Positions 10,698 through 20,600 of a stretch of DNA of 64,000 nt are shown in pieces. The stretch comes from Tritrichomonas musculus (lineage: Eukaryota; Parabasalia; Tritrichomonadida; Tritrichomonadidae), in assembly GCA_039105265.1 (NCBI GenBank), contig JAPFFF010000018.1:310001-374000 (forward strand), in the 5' to 3' direction. The number at the start of each line of letters is the position of its first letter. Positions within the stretch are counted from its first letter, which is position 1. Below the pieces are notes generated by a model. That model saw only the letters and a program-made list of their open reading frames with translations, was not told the DNA's origin and searched no databases. The position numbers and the translations under genes are program-made.

Positions 10698-11457
10698 TTT
10701 ATTAAATAAATCTTTCTTGATGGGATATTAATATTTATTAAATAATCTTACATAAATAATCATTAATTTGGATTTATAGAATAATTAATCACATAAAATT
10801 CAAAATATATCTATATATAAGCCTACAAGTATGTATTATGCCAATTTAATTAGCATTTCAAATCAAGCTTTTTTTCAGAGAACCCATAGAATTTTAGTAC
10901 ATAATTAATAAATAAATAAAAAAAAGTACAATTGTAATTTATCATAACTCTAAAATAAAATTGGTTGTTGGAATATGAAATTTATGTGAATAAATTGAAT
11001 CGTTATACGCATATATATCTAATATATTGCATTCAGCTGATTTGGTGTGCTGAATTTGGTAAAATATTTGATTTAATAGCATCAGTAATTTTTTTTAAAA
11101 CAGATTCTATCTCAGCTTTTTTATATAAAAATCAAGTTTTGACTGACTTATTCTTATTTATATCAATAGTTGCTCTTAAGCCATCATTTGATCTATCTTG
11201 AATTTACTGAAATTGCGAAGCTTTCATTTTCATTGATTAGCTTTAATCAAAATGTTAAAGTAATATTTATTTATATCTACTATTATATTATTTATAAATA
11301 AAATAAAATTTTGGATTTATTAATTACAAAATGCAAAAAAATGAAAATAATGTAAAAAAACTCGCTATTCAATTAGTTGACATCCTTCTCAATATCAATA
11401 TCATTCTATTTTATAAAGAAATTAATCAATTTCATATATTTTGATGAATGATTTATC

Positions 11458-11478
11458 TTTTTTTTTTTTTTTTTTTTT
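11458..11478. repeat. T21 homopolymer tract upstream of the ankyrin gene
   Basis: Twenty-one consecutive T residues end 54 bp before the ATG at 11533. Such tracts are common in AT-rich protist promoters and may keep nucleosomes away; that role is inferred. Confidence 0.7.
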
Positions 11479-11532
11479 ATTTATTTTTTAAAATTATAAC
11501 CATTTTTCGTTTAAAAAAAGCTAATATTTCAA

Positions 11533-12825
11533 ATGGCTGCTTTAGACTTTGAACAGCGCGTTATCAAGGCAATCCAAGCAGGCGATTTGAAAGAATTAAC
11601 GCACTGCTGCATTGGCAAAAATGATGTTAACCGACCAATTTGTATTACCAAAGAAACCCCAATTATTTCAAAATCTAAGCAATGTCCTTTTAAGAATATC
11701 CGATCACCAACACCTTTAATTTACACAATTTTATGTGAGCAAGATGAACTTCTAAAATATCTTCTAGAAAAGAAAAATCCGAACTTATCAGTTAGAGTAA
11801 ATGGATGGGCTCCAATTCATTATGCAGCATGTACATATGGTCATAAATGCCTTGAGTTACTTCTAAAGTACGAATACATTCAACAAAATATTGACATGCC
11901 AGTTAACGAACCTCAAGGAATACAGGTTAAAAAGGATCATGCTACTACTGCTCTTCATATCGCCGCAACAAATAGACGCCATGCGAATGCACTTCTCCTC
12001 ACACTTGAACTACCAAAATTTGAATATGATTGTAATGGAAACAAGATTAATAACAACAACACAAAAAATAGTATTAAAGATGATGACAACGACGATGACG
12101 ATAATGCATCTGATATGAATATCGAATATCAACCAGCTAATGCGCTTCAAAAAAGTGCATATGGAAACACTCCTCTTCATATTGCAGCTTTACAACGAGA
12201 CTGGGATATGTGTCAAATACTTTTGCATGCATCTGATGATTCAACAGTTAAGAATGATGCCAATAAAACTCCAGCAGATATCGCTCGAGAACATAAATAC
12301 GATGATATAGCTCAAAAACTTGAATTGTCTCAAATTGAGCCAATTGACAGACTCAAAGACAGATATTTGTCAGAAGAAAAGCCGAATAAAAAAAGAAAGA
12401 AGAAATCAAATTCAAATACTAATAGTAATACTCAGAATTCCACAAACAGTAAGCCTGCCCCTGGCTTATATGCAAAAAATGAAAAACAAGAAAATAAAAA
12501 TGAAGATGAAGACGAAGACGATTATGACAATGATTCTGATGAAAACAATTCGCAGGAATTAAAGAAAGAAATTAAACAACTCCGAAACTCAGTAAAGACG
12601 CTCACTCATATTGTAAACCAACTTAGTGCCAGAGTTGCTCTACTTGAAGCACAGAAAACAGATTCACCAGTTATTCAACCATCTAAACAGACAATTCGCA
12701 TAACTCAAACTTTTCAATGCCATACATGTGGAAATCCAACAACAAGGCAATGCCCACAATGCAAATTTTATTTCTGCAATTCCTGTTGGTCAAAACCTTC
12801 GCATGCTTGTGTAGCAGAAACATAA
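11533..12825 (+). CDS. Ankyrin-repeat protein with coiled coil and C-terminal Cys/His zinc-binding motif
   Basis: This is a 430-residue protein. Ankyrin repeats run over about 60-260, with signatures such as GWAPIHYAACTYGHKCLELLL and GNTPLHIAALQRDWDMCQILL (given here as motifs). An acidic Asn/Asp insert breaks the repeats near 175-195. Then come a Lys-rich and Asn-rich linker, an acidic stretch and a short coiled coil (about 345-380). The last 40 residues hold a compact metal site: CHTC, then CPQC, then CNSC and a closing HAC, in the style of a B-box or HIT finger, although I cannot assign the family. Ankyrin repeats bind proteins, so an adaptor role is likely. The stop is followed directly by AAAA, giving a TAAA. 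It is convergent with the RRM gene 265 bp away. Confidence 0.9.
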   Translation: MAALDFEQRVIKAIQAGDLKELTHCCIGKNDVNRPICITKETPIISKSKQCPFKNIRSPTPLIYTILCEQDELLKYLLEKKNPNLSVRVNGWAPIHYAACTYGHKCLELLLKYEYIQQNIDMPVNEPQGIQVKKDHATTALHIAATNRRHANALLLTLELPKFEYDCNGNKINNNNTKNSIKDDDNDDDDNASDMNIEYQPANALQKSAYGNTPLHIAALQRDWDMCQILLHASDDSTVKNDANKTPADIAREHKYDDIAQKLELSQIEPIDRLKDRYLSEEKPNKKRKKKSNSNTNSNTQNSTNSKPAPGLYAKNEKQENKNEDEDEDDYDNDSDENNSQELKKEIKQLRNSVKTLTHIVNQLSARVALLEAQKTDSPVIQPSKQTIRITQTFQCHTCGNPTTRQCPQCKFYFCNSCWSKPSHACVAET

Positions 12826-13090
12826 AAATAGAATAACATTATTTTCAAAAAAAAGAAAAAAAAAACATTTAATCATTAATCAGTTTGCTCTCTAATGCTT
12901 AAATGATAATCGGATTTTTTTAAAAACATTTGTAATTTTGTTAAAAACTCAGTGAAAAATAATGCTATCTTATATAAACTATCATAACTTTATTGTTTTT
13001 CAATTTTTTTTTTTTTAATACATTAAGATCAACATTTATTTTTTAAGTATGTAAAAACATTTTATATATATATAAATATAATAAATAGAT

Positions 13091-13924
13091 CTATTCTTCA
13101 TCAGGTTTTTGATTATTATTCGCTTTGTCAATTATGATTGTATCTTCTACTTCTTCATAGACAATCTCAACCTCTTCTGTTGGATCGTTTTCGTTATTTG
13201 GACCAATATTATCATTATTATCAATATCCTCATTATTTTCATTTGCATTATCAGCATTATCATTACTAGATAGATCATCATATTTATATAAATCAATCAT
13301 TGTTTGTATTTCGTCTATTTGATCTTTGAAAGATTGGACTTTATCTTCATCATGTAATTGTGAAGCAGCTTTTGCAGCTTCAATAATTAATTTGGTTTTC
13401 TGTTCTTCTAAGTCATGTATTTTCCTAAGTTTTTCATCATCTTTTTCTTTCTTTTGACTTAACGCAGCATCTTCTTTCTCTTTTTCCTCATTAATTATTT
13501 CGGGAATTAATTTTGCTTGTTCACTTTTAATTCTATTCTGTTCAAATAATTCTTTTTGTAGCCTTTCTGTTTCTTTGATTAGATTTTGAATGTTTTCATT
13601 GACCTCGTTTGAAAACTTATCAACACGTTCATTATCTATATATTGTCTAAGATTTGTCTTGCTTTTATTTTGATTTAAAACATATTGGATTTTAATAAAA
13701 CGATTGTTCATTAATGACTTTGGATCAGATAAAGCTTTTCGTGCAGATACTGCAGATTCATATGTTATTGTGGCTTCAGTTCCTTCGACCCAAAGAGATT
13801 TGATTTTACCATATTTTTTGAAGTAGCTGTAAATTTTTGAAATCGCGTTTTTTGGGGCGGGGATATTAGAAACAAGAATAGTATTGCTTTCTGGAAATTT
13901 CCTTGGTTTTCCAAATTTTTTCAT
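13091..13924 (-). CDS. RRM protein resembling RBM26/RBM27, with coiled coil and acidic tail
   Basis: This is a 277-residue protein. An RNA recognition motif spans about 14-88. It has an RNP2-like ILVSNIP strand, the segment YFKKYGKIKSLWVEG and the closing strand LMNNRFIKIQYV. The NNRFIK ending and the short loops resemble the second RRM of animal RBM26/RBM27, nuclear-exosome-linked RNA-binding proteins. It is followed, as in that family, by a long Lys/Glu-rich helix (about 95-200). The final 60 residues are acidic with Asn-Asp repeats. The CCCH finger found in animal RBM26/27 is absent. It lies between the ankyrin gene (convergent) and the POC1-like gene (same strand, 147 bp away). The RRM call is firm. 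The orthology is a judgement by eye. Confidence 0.85.
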   Translation of the reverse strand: MKKFGKPRKFPESNTILVSNIPAPKNAISKIYSYFKKYGKIKSLWVEGTEATITYESAVSARKALSDPKSLMNNRFIKIQYVLNQNKSKTNLRQYIDNERVDKFSNEVNENIQNLIKETERLQKELFEQNRIKSEQAKLIPEIINEEKEKEDAALSQKKEKDDEKLRKIHDLEEQKTKLIIEAAKAASQLHDEDKVQSFKDQIDEIQTMIDLYKYDDLSSNDNADNANENNEDIDNNDNIGPNNENDPTEEVEIVYEEVEDTIIIDKANNNQKPDEE

Positions 13925-14071
13925 GTATCCAAAAATTAATTGATTGAATCTTTTTTCATTTCACATATCTGAAACTCATTAGAAAAATTTTCAAATGAAT
14001 ATATTCATTCATATATACTCAAATCTTTAGAAATAAATAATAATTAATATTTAAATTAAAATTCAAAAACA

Positions 14072-15301
14072 TTATTTTCTTCCTTGAAGCGCTTTCTTCG
14101 CTTGCCTTCTCTTTTCGACTTCAAGAATTTCAATCTGTTCATCCATGACATTCATCCTTGCTTCAATTTTTGAAAGCATCTTTGAGAGATTAGCTATTTC
14201 ATCTGTAATTGAGTGCATCATAGAAATATATCTTTTCATTCTGTCTGCTTCTTCACATTTAACTGGAAGTTTGACTCCAATTTCAGGCTCTGGAGGAGGA
14301 GGAACTTCTCTAGGAAGTGGTTCATTAAATTTACCTAATCTCTGTTTAACTGGAGAACGAACTTTGGTTTTATTAACAATTTCTGGAATTGGACGATCAA
14401 TATCAACAACTGGTTCATCCCACAAAACAATTCTATTATCTGCGCCAACAGATGAAAAGACTTTTCCATCAACTGACCATGCAACATTTCTGACTGCATC
14501 TGTGTGGCACTGTAGAGTAAAGATAAGATTTCTTGTATCACCATCACAAACACCAATATGTCCATCAGCAGAAGCTGTTAAAAGAAGTGGTTTAAGAGGA
14601 TGAAAATCAAGAGATGTAACAACATTTTCGTGAAGAACAGATCCATTCAATACTGTCTGAGTTCTGCTATCCCATAATAAAACTGTACCATTAGCTGTTC
14701 CTGCTGCAACTGCACTTCCTGTTTGACGAAGAGAGATAGCTGTAACTGTATCTCTACAATCAAATGTATGAGTAACACTGCCACTACGAATGTCAAATAG
14801 TCTGAAGTAGCCATCTGGTGAACCGGTAACTGCAACGAGACCATCTGAGGAAAGATCACAACAGTTTACACCAGCAGAATGTTTTTCAAGAGTAATAATG
14901 CTTTTACAGTAACGAGGATCCCAGACAGAGGGAACTCCATCTGACCCTGAAATTAGGAGTCGGTCATATTTTGATGATAAACTAACTGACATTACATCAC
15001 CACAATCTGGTTCAATTGTAACAGAATCGCCTTCTTCATTTCCAGCCCACAATCGTACTGTTCCATCTTTACTTCCGGTTACTAAGTTTGGAGCGGTTGA
15101 GCATGATGCTATACATGTAACAGCGGCACGATGACCTACAAATCGTCTGACTTTGTTATTTGGATTGGTTGGTAATAAAGTAACAAAACCATTGGAAAGA
15201 CCTGTTGCGAGATATTGAAAAGATCCATAAGGGTACGCGCATAATGCGTCTTGTTTTTGTATTGTAAACGATTTTCGAAGTGTTGGCTCTTTACACGCCA
15301 T
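14072..15301 (-). CDS. POC1: WD40 protein, probable POC1 centriole/basal-body protein
   Basis: This is a 409-residue protein. Seven WD40 blades fill about 10-305, with repeated GH...D...W/F signatures such as FVGHRAAVTCIAS, GSKDGTVRLW and GADNRIVLWDE. A Pro-rich linker (330-345) leads to a short coiled coil (about 355-405) starting KRYISMMHSITDEIANL. POC1 proteins have exactly this plan, an N-terminal seven-blade propeller and a C-terminal helical POC1 motif, and stabilise centriole and basal-body triplets. Trichomonads have several flagella, so the role fits. The gene is head-to-head with the DHHC gene, 157 bp apart. Alternatives are other WD40-plus-coil proteins; POC1 is the best match by length and layout. 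Confidence 0.75.
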   Translation of the reverse strand: MACKEPTLRKSFTIQKQDALCAYPYGSFQYLATGLSNGFVTLLPTNPNNKVRRFVGHRAAVTCIASCSTAPNLVTGSKDGTVRLWAGNEEGDSVTIEPDCGDVMSVSLSSKYDRLLISGSDGVPSVWDPRYCKSIITLEKHSAGVNCCDLSSDGLVAVTGSPDGYFRLFDIRSGSVTHTFDCRDTVTAISLRQTGSAVAAGTANGTVLLWDSRTQTVLNGSVLHENVVTSLDFHPLKPLLLTASADGHIGVCDGDTRNLIFTLQCHTDAVRNVAWSVDGKVFSSVGADNRIVLWDEPVVDIDRPIPEIVNKTKVRSPVKQRLGKFNEPLPREVPPPPEPEIGVKLPVKCEEADRMKRYISMMHSITDEIANLSKMLSKIEARMNVMDEQIEILEVEKRRQAKKALQGRK

Positions 15302-15458
15302 TTAAATAATGTATTTGATTTTTTCTATTTTATCAAAGCAAATAAATAAACGTGCAATAAATTTTAATTCAATTTGAATTAATGACGATCATATTTGAAG
15401 ATTCTATGGTGAAAAATATAACGATTATTTAAATTTTTCATCTTTCATCAACAATCAA
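15302..15458. promoter_or_regulatory. Shared upstream region of POC1-like and DHHC genes
   Basis: Only 157 bp separate two divergent start codons, so one region must serve both promoters. It is AT-rich. A pyrimidine-rich TTTTTCATCTTTCATC lies about 10-25 bp before the DHHC start and may mark its initiator, although it does not match the trichomonad TCAYTW consensus exactly. Confidence 0.5.
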
Positions 15459-16241
15459 ATGAATAAACTCCAATTTCTAGTGTACTTTATACATATAACT
15501 ATTTTTATAGGCATTATAATTCCTGATACAAAGTTTTATACCTATTATTATTCAAAAAAGTATTTTCCAATCATTTTTTACACAATTATAACATTTACAA
15601 CAATGACATTTTATCAACTTGCTTGTGGTGGTCCGGGATTTATTGACTCTGAAGATAATCAACCTCTTGAATGCGAAAATTTATTTTTTTGCCAAAAATG
15701 CCAAAAATATATTCCCGTTCGCGCTTCACATTGCAAAGAATGTGATAAATGTGTTCTTAGGAGAGATCATCATTGCCCTTTTTTAGGTATTTGTATTGGA
15801 ATGAATAATCATTTTTATTTTTTGGTTTATTTATTCTTTGAAAATATTTTTTGCATTATGTCCATTCAAAATTATATACCAGGAATGAAAGATGGACTTC
15901 CATTTGTTAAATGGTTATACACTTCGCTACCATCAACAACTTTCTTATGTTTATCAATGGTTATCATTATACAACCAATTTTACTTTTTCCATTTCATGT
16001 ATACTTAATGTTTTCAAATCGTACAACATGGGAATTAATGAAGAAGCCCACTATAAGCTATCTTAGAAAATGGTTTTATTCGATGAGCCCATTTAGCCAT
16101 GGTTTGATTAACAATGCAAAAGAATTTATAACAATGAGATGGACACATCCAATTTATTCAATTCCTGCTTCTGATGAAGATTTTGCTCAATGGCGTGCTG
16201 ACAATAGTTGCGTTTCAAATGATAAATATGAATGTTGCTAA
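15459..16241 (+). CDS. DHHC palmitoyltransferase
   Basis: This 260-residue membrane enzyme transfers palmitate to protein cysteines. The zinc-binding cysteine-rich domain spans about 78-118, with paired CQKC, HCKECDKC and the catalytic DHHC at 103-106 (Cys106 forms the acyl intermediate), followed by GMNNHFYFLVYL. Two hydrophobic segments precede it (about 5-23 and 36-55) and two or so follow (about 118-140 and 160-185), the usual four-pass arrangement with the active site facing the cytosol. It is short for the family because the C-terminal tail is only about 70 residues. I do not see a clear TTxE motif. Likely location is Golgi, endosome or plasma membrane. Palmitoylation substrates in the window cannot be inferred. 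Confidence 0.95.
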   Translation: MNKLQFLVYFIHITIFIGIIIPDTKFYTYYYSKKYFPIIFYTIITFTTMTFYQLACGGPGFIDSEDNQPLECENLFFCQKCQKYIPVRASHCKECDKCVLRRDHHCPFLGICIGMNNHFYFLVYLFFENIFCIMSIQNYIPGMKDGLPFVKWLYTSLPSTTFLCLSMVIIIQPILLFPFHVYLMFSNRTTWELMKKPTISYLRKWFYSMSPFSHGLINNAKEFITMRWTHPIYSIPASDEDFAQWRADNSCVSNDKYECC

Positions 16242-16426
16242 TATTATCCTTCTTCAAACTATAATTTATATTAATTAATAAATCTATCATGTTAATAATT
16301 CTCTAATTTGTATTAATTAAAAAAAAAAATTAATTAAACATTTAATAAATCCTTAATATTAGAAATAACTCATAATCGAAATAATTAAAATTATTATCGT
16401 TTTATTATTTGAACATAATTTATAAT

Positions 16427-17389
16427 CTATGATGGTAATTGTTGATTCATACACCATTTTAAGAAAGACGGTTTTGTTGGAGGAGGAGGGATTGTAGATT
16501 GTGATAAAATTTCCGGCTGCTCAACTTCTTTAAAAGTTCTCTTTTCTGTTAGTTTGGGCTCTTTAATAAAGCAAGAGCTCGGTCCAATTGCTTTTTTAAA
16601 TTTTCTCATTTCTTCTCTAAGCATTCTTTGATCTTCTCTCTGTTTTTCTTCTTGTTTAGCTAGTAATTCAACTGCCTTTGCTCTCTCATTTTGAATTTCT
16701 TTAAGTTCTTTAAATAATCTTTTCATATATTCGCCATCATTCAACGATTTTCTTGTTTTATTTAAGCTTCTATTTTGTTCTGCTGTAAATTTTCGAAGAT
16801 TATAGTGATCTGGTGGATATTCTCTATATTTAATAATTGATCCAAATTGTTTATCTCTAGATTTCCAATGTTCATAAATTTCTTTGATAACAGGGAAAGG
16901 CGGAGCAGGATCAGGAATTAAATGCATGATCTGAGATAATTTTGGATCTTCTATTATAGAATCCTTCACCAAATCTTCAATTTTATTAAAAACAATTTCA
17001 ACATCGCGAATTGAAACTTTTAAAAATTTGTGATTTTTGTTAAATTCTTCTACCCACTTCATATCAGTTTCATCTGCTAAATATTTCAATGGTTCAAAGT
17101 AATCTGAGTCATAATTGAAACAACGTTCAGGTGCTGTGAAAACAGCGCCTGATTTAAGATATTCAATTGATATTTCAGGAATTTTTTTGTTTTCTGGGAC
17201 AGGAACACTTTCATTATTCGGGCTTGTAACAGCTTTAACGATATCTCTCTCGTTTTTTTCTGTTGCATCAAGTTGATTTAAAAGAAAATCGGTTGTATCA
17301 TCTTCCTCATCTTCAAATGAATCTTTAATAACAATTCTAAGCTTTTTCTTTGGCGGAATAGGGAAAGCAACACTTGTTTGATCACTCAT
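16427..17389 (-). CDS. Enhancer-of-polycomb-like protein (NuA4/EPL1 family)
   Basis: This is a 320-residue protein. A basic patch (PPKKKLRIVIK) opens the chain. The EPL core follows: FNYDSDYFEPLKYLADETD then KWVEEFNK (about 91-118), matching the YDMDxxDExWLxxFN signature of EPL1, EPC and BRPF proteins. The segment VIKEIYEHWKSRDK (167-180) corresponds to the family's VYEYW segment. A helical basic region rich in RxxRK (195-270) and a Pro-rich end (PPPPTKPSFLKW) complete it. EPL1 nucleates the Piccolo module of the NuA4 histone acetyltransferase, joining the catalytic Esa1/Tip60 subunit to Eaf6 and Yng2. At 320 residues it is much shorter than yeast EPL1 (about 830), so it is probably a minimal version. 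It is convergent with DHHC and same-strand with Piezo. Confidence 0.8.
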   Translation of the reverse strand: MSDQTSVAFPIPPKKKLRIVIKDSFEDEEDDTTDFLLNQLDATEKNERDIVKAVTSPNNESVPVPENKKIPEISIEYLKSGAVFTAPERCFNYDSDYFEPLKYLADETDMKWVEEFNKNHKFLKVSIRDVEIVFNKIEDLVKDSIIEDPKLSQIMHLIPDPAPPFPVIKEIYEHWKSRDKQFGSIIKYREYPPDHYNLRKFTAEQNRSLNKTRKSLNDGEYMKRLFKELKEIQNERAKAVELLAKQEEKQREDQRMLREEMRKFKKAIGPSSCFIKEPKLTEKRTFKEVEQPEILSQSTIPPPPTKPSFLKWCMNQQLPS

Positions 17390-17646
17390 GTGCCATTTTG
17401 CCTTAAATTGACCTTTGCAAAATTTTCATAAATTTTCAAGAATTTAAAACTGTTTACAATTTCCTCAGAATAAAAAAACATATAAACAAAATAATGAAAA
17501 ATAGCATAAATTATCATAAATAAATTCAAACGTTTAAATACATAACAAAATATAAAATATATACAATTATAATAATTATACTCCGGTAAATTCAGAACTA
17601 AATTCATGATTTCTTCATTAATATCAAACAACAACTACATATTACA

Positions 17647-20600
17647 TCATTCAACTTTTTCCTTTTTTTCTTTTGTCTCATCCATTTCAACAATAATTAT
17701 TTCATTACGTCTTTTCAAAACATCTAAAAACTTATCACACATCTCTTTTTCACCTTTTAGATCTTTTGCATTCTTGAACATATTAATCTCAACTATCATC
17801 TTGTAAAGGAACAATGGTTTGTGAATCCTATTAATCCAAATATTATCTGCTCTCTTAAAAACAATTTCACGGATAGAAATACCTAAAACAATAATTAATA
17901 ACGTATAAACGCCAGTGAATCCATCACCGCCTGATAATCTATAAAAAGTTTGTAAATTCAAATCTTCAAGAACATGAGCACTTGAGACCACTATTTTATA
18001 TGAAGAAGTACTATTCAAAAAAGATAACTGCGAATAACTGGATATATTAATGGCAAAGGAGTCTCTATCAAGAAGAAAGCTGAATCTTGAACCAGTAAAA
18101 TCAAAAGGCGATATTATATTTGTTGAAACCACATTAAATAAATGGTAAAAGAATAAATCACAAAAAATAACATTATAATTTTCAGGATCAATAAATTGTG
18201 AATATATTGTATCTAAATTATCCCTTTTTGTTGAATCTGAAAATTGATTACTAGTTTTATTAGCTAGCATGAAGGATGTTATAACTGATAATGTGTTGTT
18301 TAATTGAATTAAACTAAGAGGCTCTTCAACAGTGTATTCACATTTGATCTTACCAGATATAGTTGCAGGATGCTCAAAATATAAGATGTACTTGATAAAA
18401 TAAGAATAGCTTGGTAAACTTATTACTGTTTTGTTATTGATATCCACATCACTGTTCAACAAATCTGTAAGATTAGAATTTAATAAAATTGCATTATCTA
18501 TTAATTTGTCAAAAGCGGTTTTGGTCAATTGGAAAGGTAAATAAGAATAAAGAGGAAAATCGATCAAGAAAAGAGTGTTTTGAGGCTGAGTTAACAGTGA
18601 AACTACTCTTTTATCTGGATTTTCAGATATTATTTTCTTCTCATTTTGGCTCAACTGTCTAACCGTTCCTAACGTTTCATAAAAAGGAGGCAAAGAAGAA
18701 ATTCCGGCTTGAATTTTCGCGAACAAAATTGAATTAGACACGTAATTCGAATCAGAATTAAACCAAAAGACGATAGGTATAAAAAATGCACAAATAAACA
18801 AAAACAGGATGAATATTCCTTTCAGAATTCGAGATCTTGCTTTTGGTTTTTTTCCATTTTTCAAAAAATTTTTCTTCTCAATTTTCTTGCAAATTGCAAT
18901 TTCAAGCTGAACTTCCATTGACCGAACAATCAAGAAATCATGGAAGCTGATATAAGTCTTTCTTCCAATCCACAACAACATTGATTGGATTTCAAAGACA
19001 TAAGGGAGATATCTCAAAAATTTGTCACTGAACAAAATTATTCGCCAATCTTTCACAAAATCATGTGAACGATAGGAAACATTTGTTCGTCCAATGTAGC
19101 AAATGTGAGCAGCAATTATGTGCTGAATAATTCTCAAGAAAATGTAGAATTGGGCGGTTTTTCCTAATGAATAAACATTCGATCTAATGTAGAAGAAAAT
19201 TATTGAAAATGAATAAAGAAGCCAAACAAGTTCAATCCAAAAAAGAATAAAGTAGAGATTATTCAAACAGCAAAAATAGACAGAAAGTTGAATAATAATA
19301 TCAATAATGATAATAAATATGAAAAATACAGTGACTGAAAATACAATTTTGTCACTGGTGACAACGCCATTGGAATTCTCTTCCCAATCACTCCATGAAT
19401 AAACTAATATAATGCATGAAATGGCATTAATAAAGAGGATGAAGTTGTGATGAACTGTGGTTTGAAGCCAAACTCGACTCATTGAATTCTTCATCGTACT
19501 AATTAAAGATCGGGTCTCTGGAACTTTCATTCCAAGGTTTCGAACAGGATCATCCATGATTCCATAGCAATATTCAACTGGGAAACCATGCAAACTGCAA
19601 AGCCTTTCATAATAATATGAAGCAGAAAATACGTGAATCGCGTCAATTTGCTTAGATATGAAATAAATAGATGATAAAAATAAAACAATTTCGATGGCTG
19701 GCGAGGAGCCGGGTTCAATTCCAATCAATGATAAAGCTGACACTGAACTTTGTATGTTAGCTAATGAGCTTTGAACAGATTTCAAGCGTTCATAAATTAG
19801 ATCAGTGTTGGCTGCTGATTGAAGACCAAGGATGAAAGATACGAATATGAAATATATACGATATGCATTTGGAATCTCGGAGAAGTCAATTGAGCTAAAG
19901 ATAAAGATTATATAACACATGATTAAAATTGAGTAGATATATGGCTTAAGGAATAAGTAAATGGCTGATACTAATAATAATAATGGTAACGAAAAATTCC
20001 GTAGAAAGAGACATAAGTAGCGGAGTAAAAGTTCAATTGGTTTTTGATCAAATAATGGTTGATAATCTATTAAATGTAAAATTGATGTAAAATGATTTGC
20101 AAATGATGGAGGAAGTGCTTTTAGAAATTGCTTCTCTCTTTCTTCAAGATGGAATTCTTGATTTCTTTCATAATGACTTAAACATCGTCTCATCAATATT
20201 GTTAATGATTCTAACGTGAGAACGTTTATACCCATTTCTTTATTAACAGGAAGAGAAATAGCGAGAATTCTTGTTAATCGAATAACTTGTGGCTCTACCC
20301 AACGAAAATAAAAGCGGTGATACCATTTCTTTTTCTCGGGAATCTGTAGAATGTCATCATCAAGGAAAGAAAAATCTGATGATTCATATGAATCATAAGA
20401 GTCAGAGAATATTTTGATTACACTTTTGTTATCATCATTAATATTATTGTTGTTTTCGTTATTATTTTTACCATCTCCTTCATCATCCAAATTATTATTA
20501 TTATTAGTAATAGTAGTATTGTTCATAGTATTTGTAGAAATGCTGTTATCATTCAAGAAATCAATATCGCTACTTTGTAAACTCTCCATTGAATCTTCAT

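Larger units (their letters stand above)
10065..11532. other. Long divergent intergenic region
   Basis: This 1.47-kb AT-rich gap lies between two divergent genes and must hold both promoters. It contains a nested hairpin at 10633-10697, a separate single copy of CTCAAAAAGTG near 10608 and a T21 tract before the ankyrin gene. A 78-codon frame at 10965-11201 looks like chance. No RNA gene was recognised. Confidence 0.6.

Noticed and set aside
10965-11201. A 78-codon open frame in the long divergent intergenic region
   Set aside because: It has no recognisable motif, its composition matches the surrounding AT-rich DNA, and frames of this length are expected by chance.
13091-13924. A general hnRNP or SR splicing factor
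   Set aside because: There is no RS or RGG region, and the RRM ending NNRFIK with the following long helix fits RBM26/27 better.
15302-15458. Canonical trichomonad initiator (TCAYTW) before the start codons
   Set aside because: I checked upstream of most starts. TCA-containing words are frequent, but none occurs at a consistent distance with a full consensus match, so I list none as an initiator.
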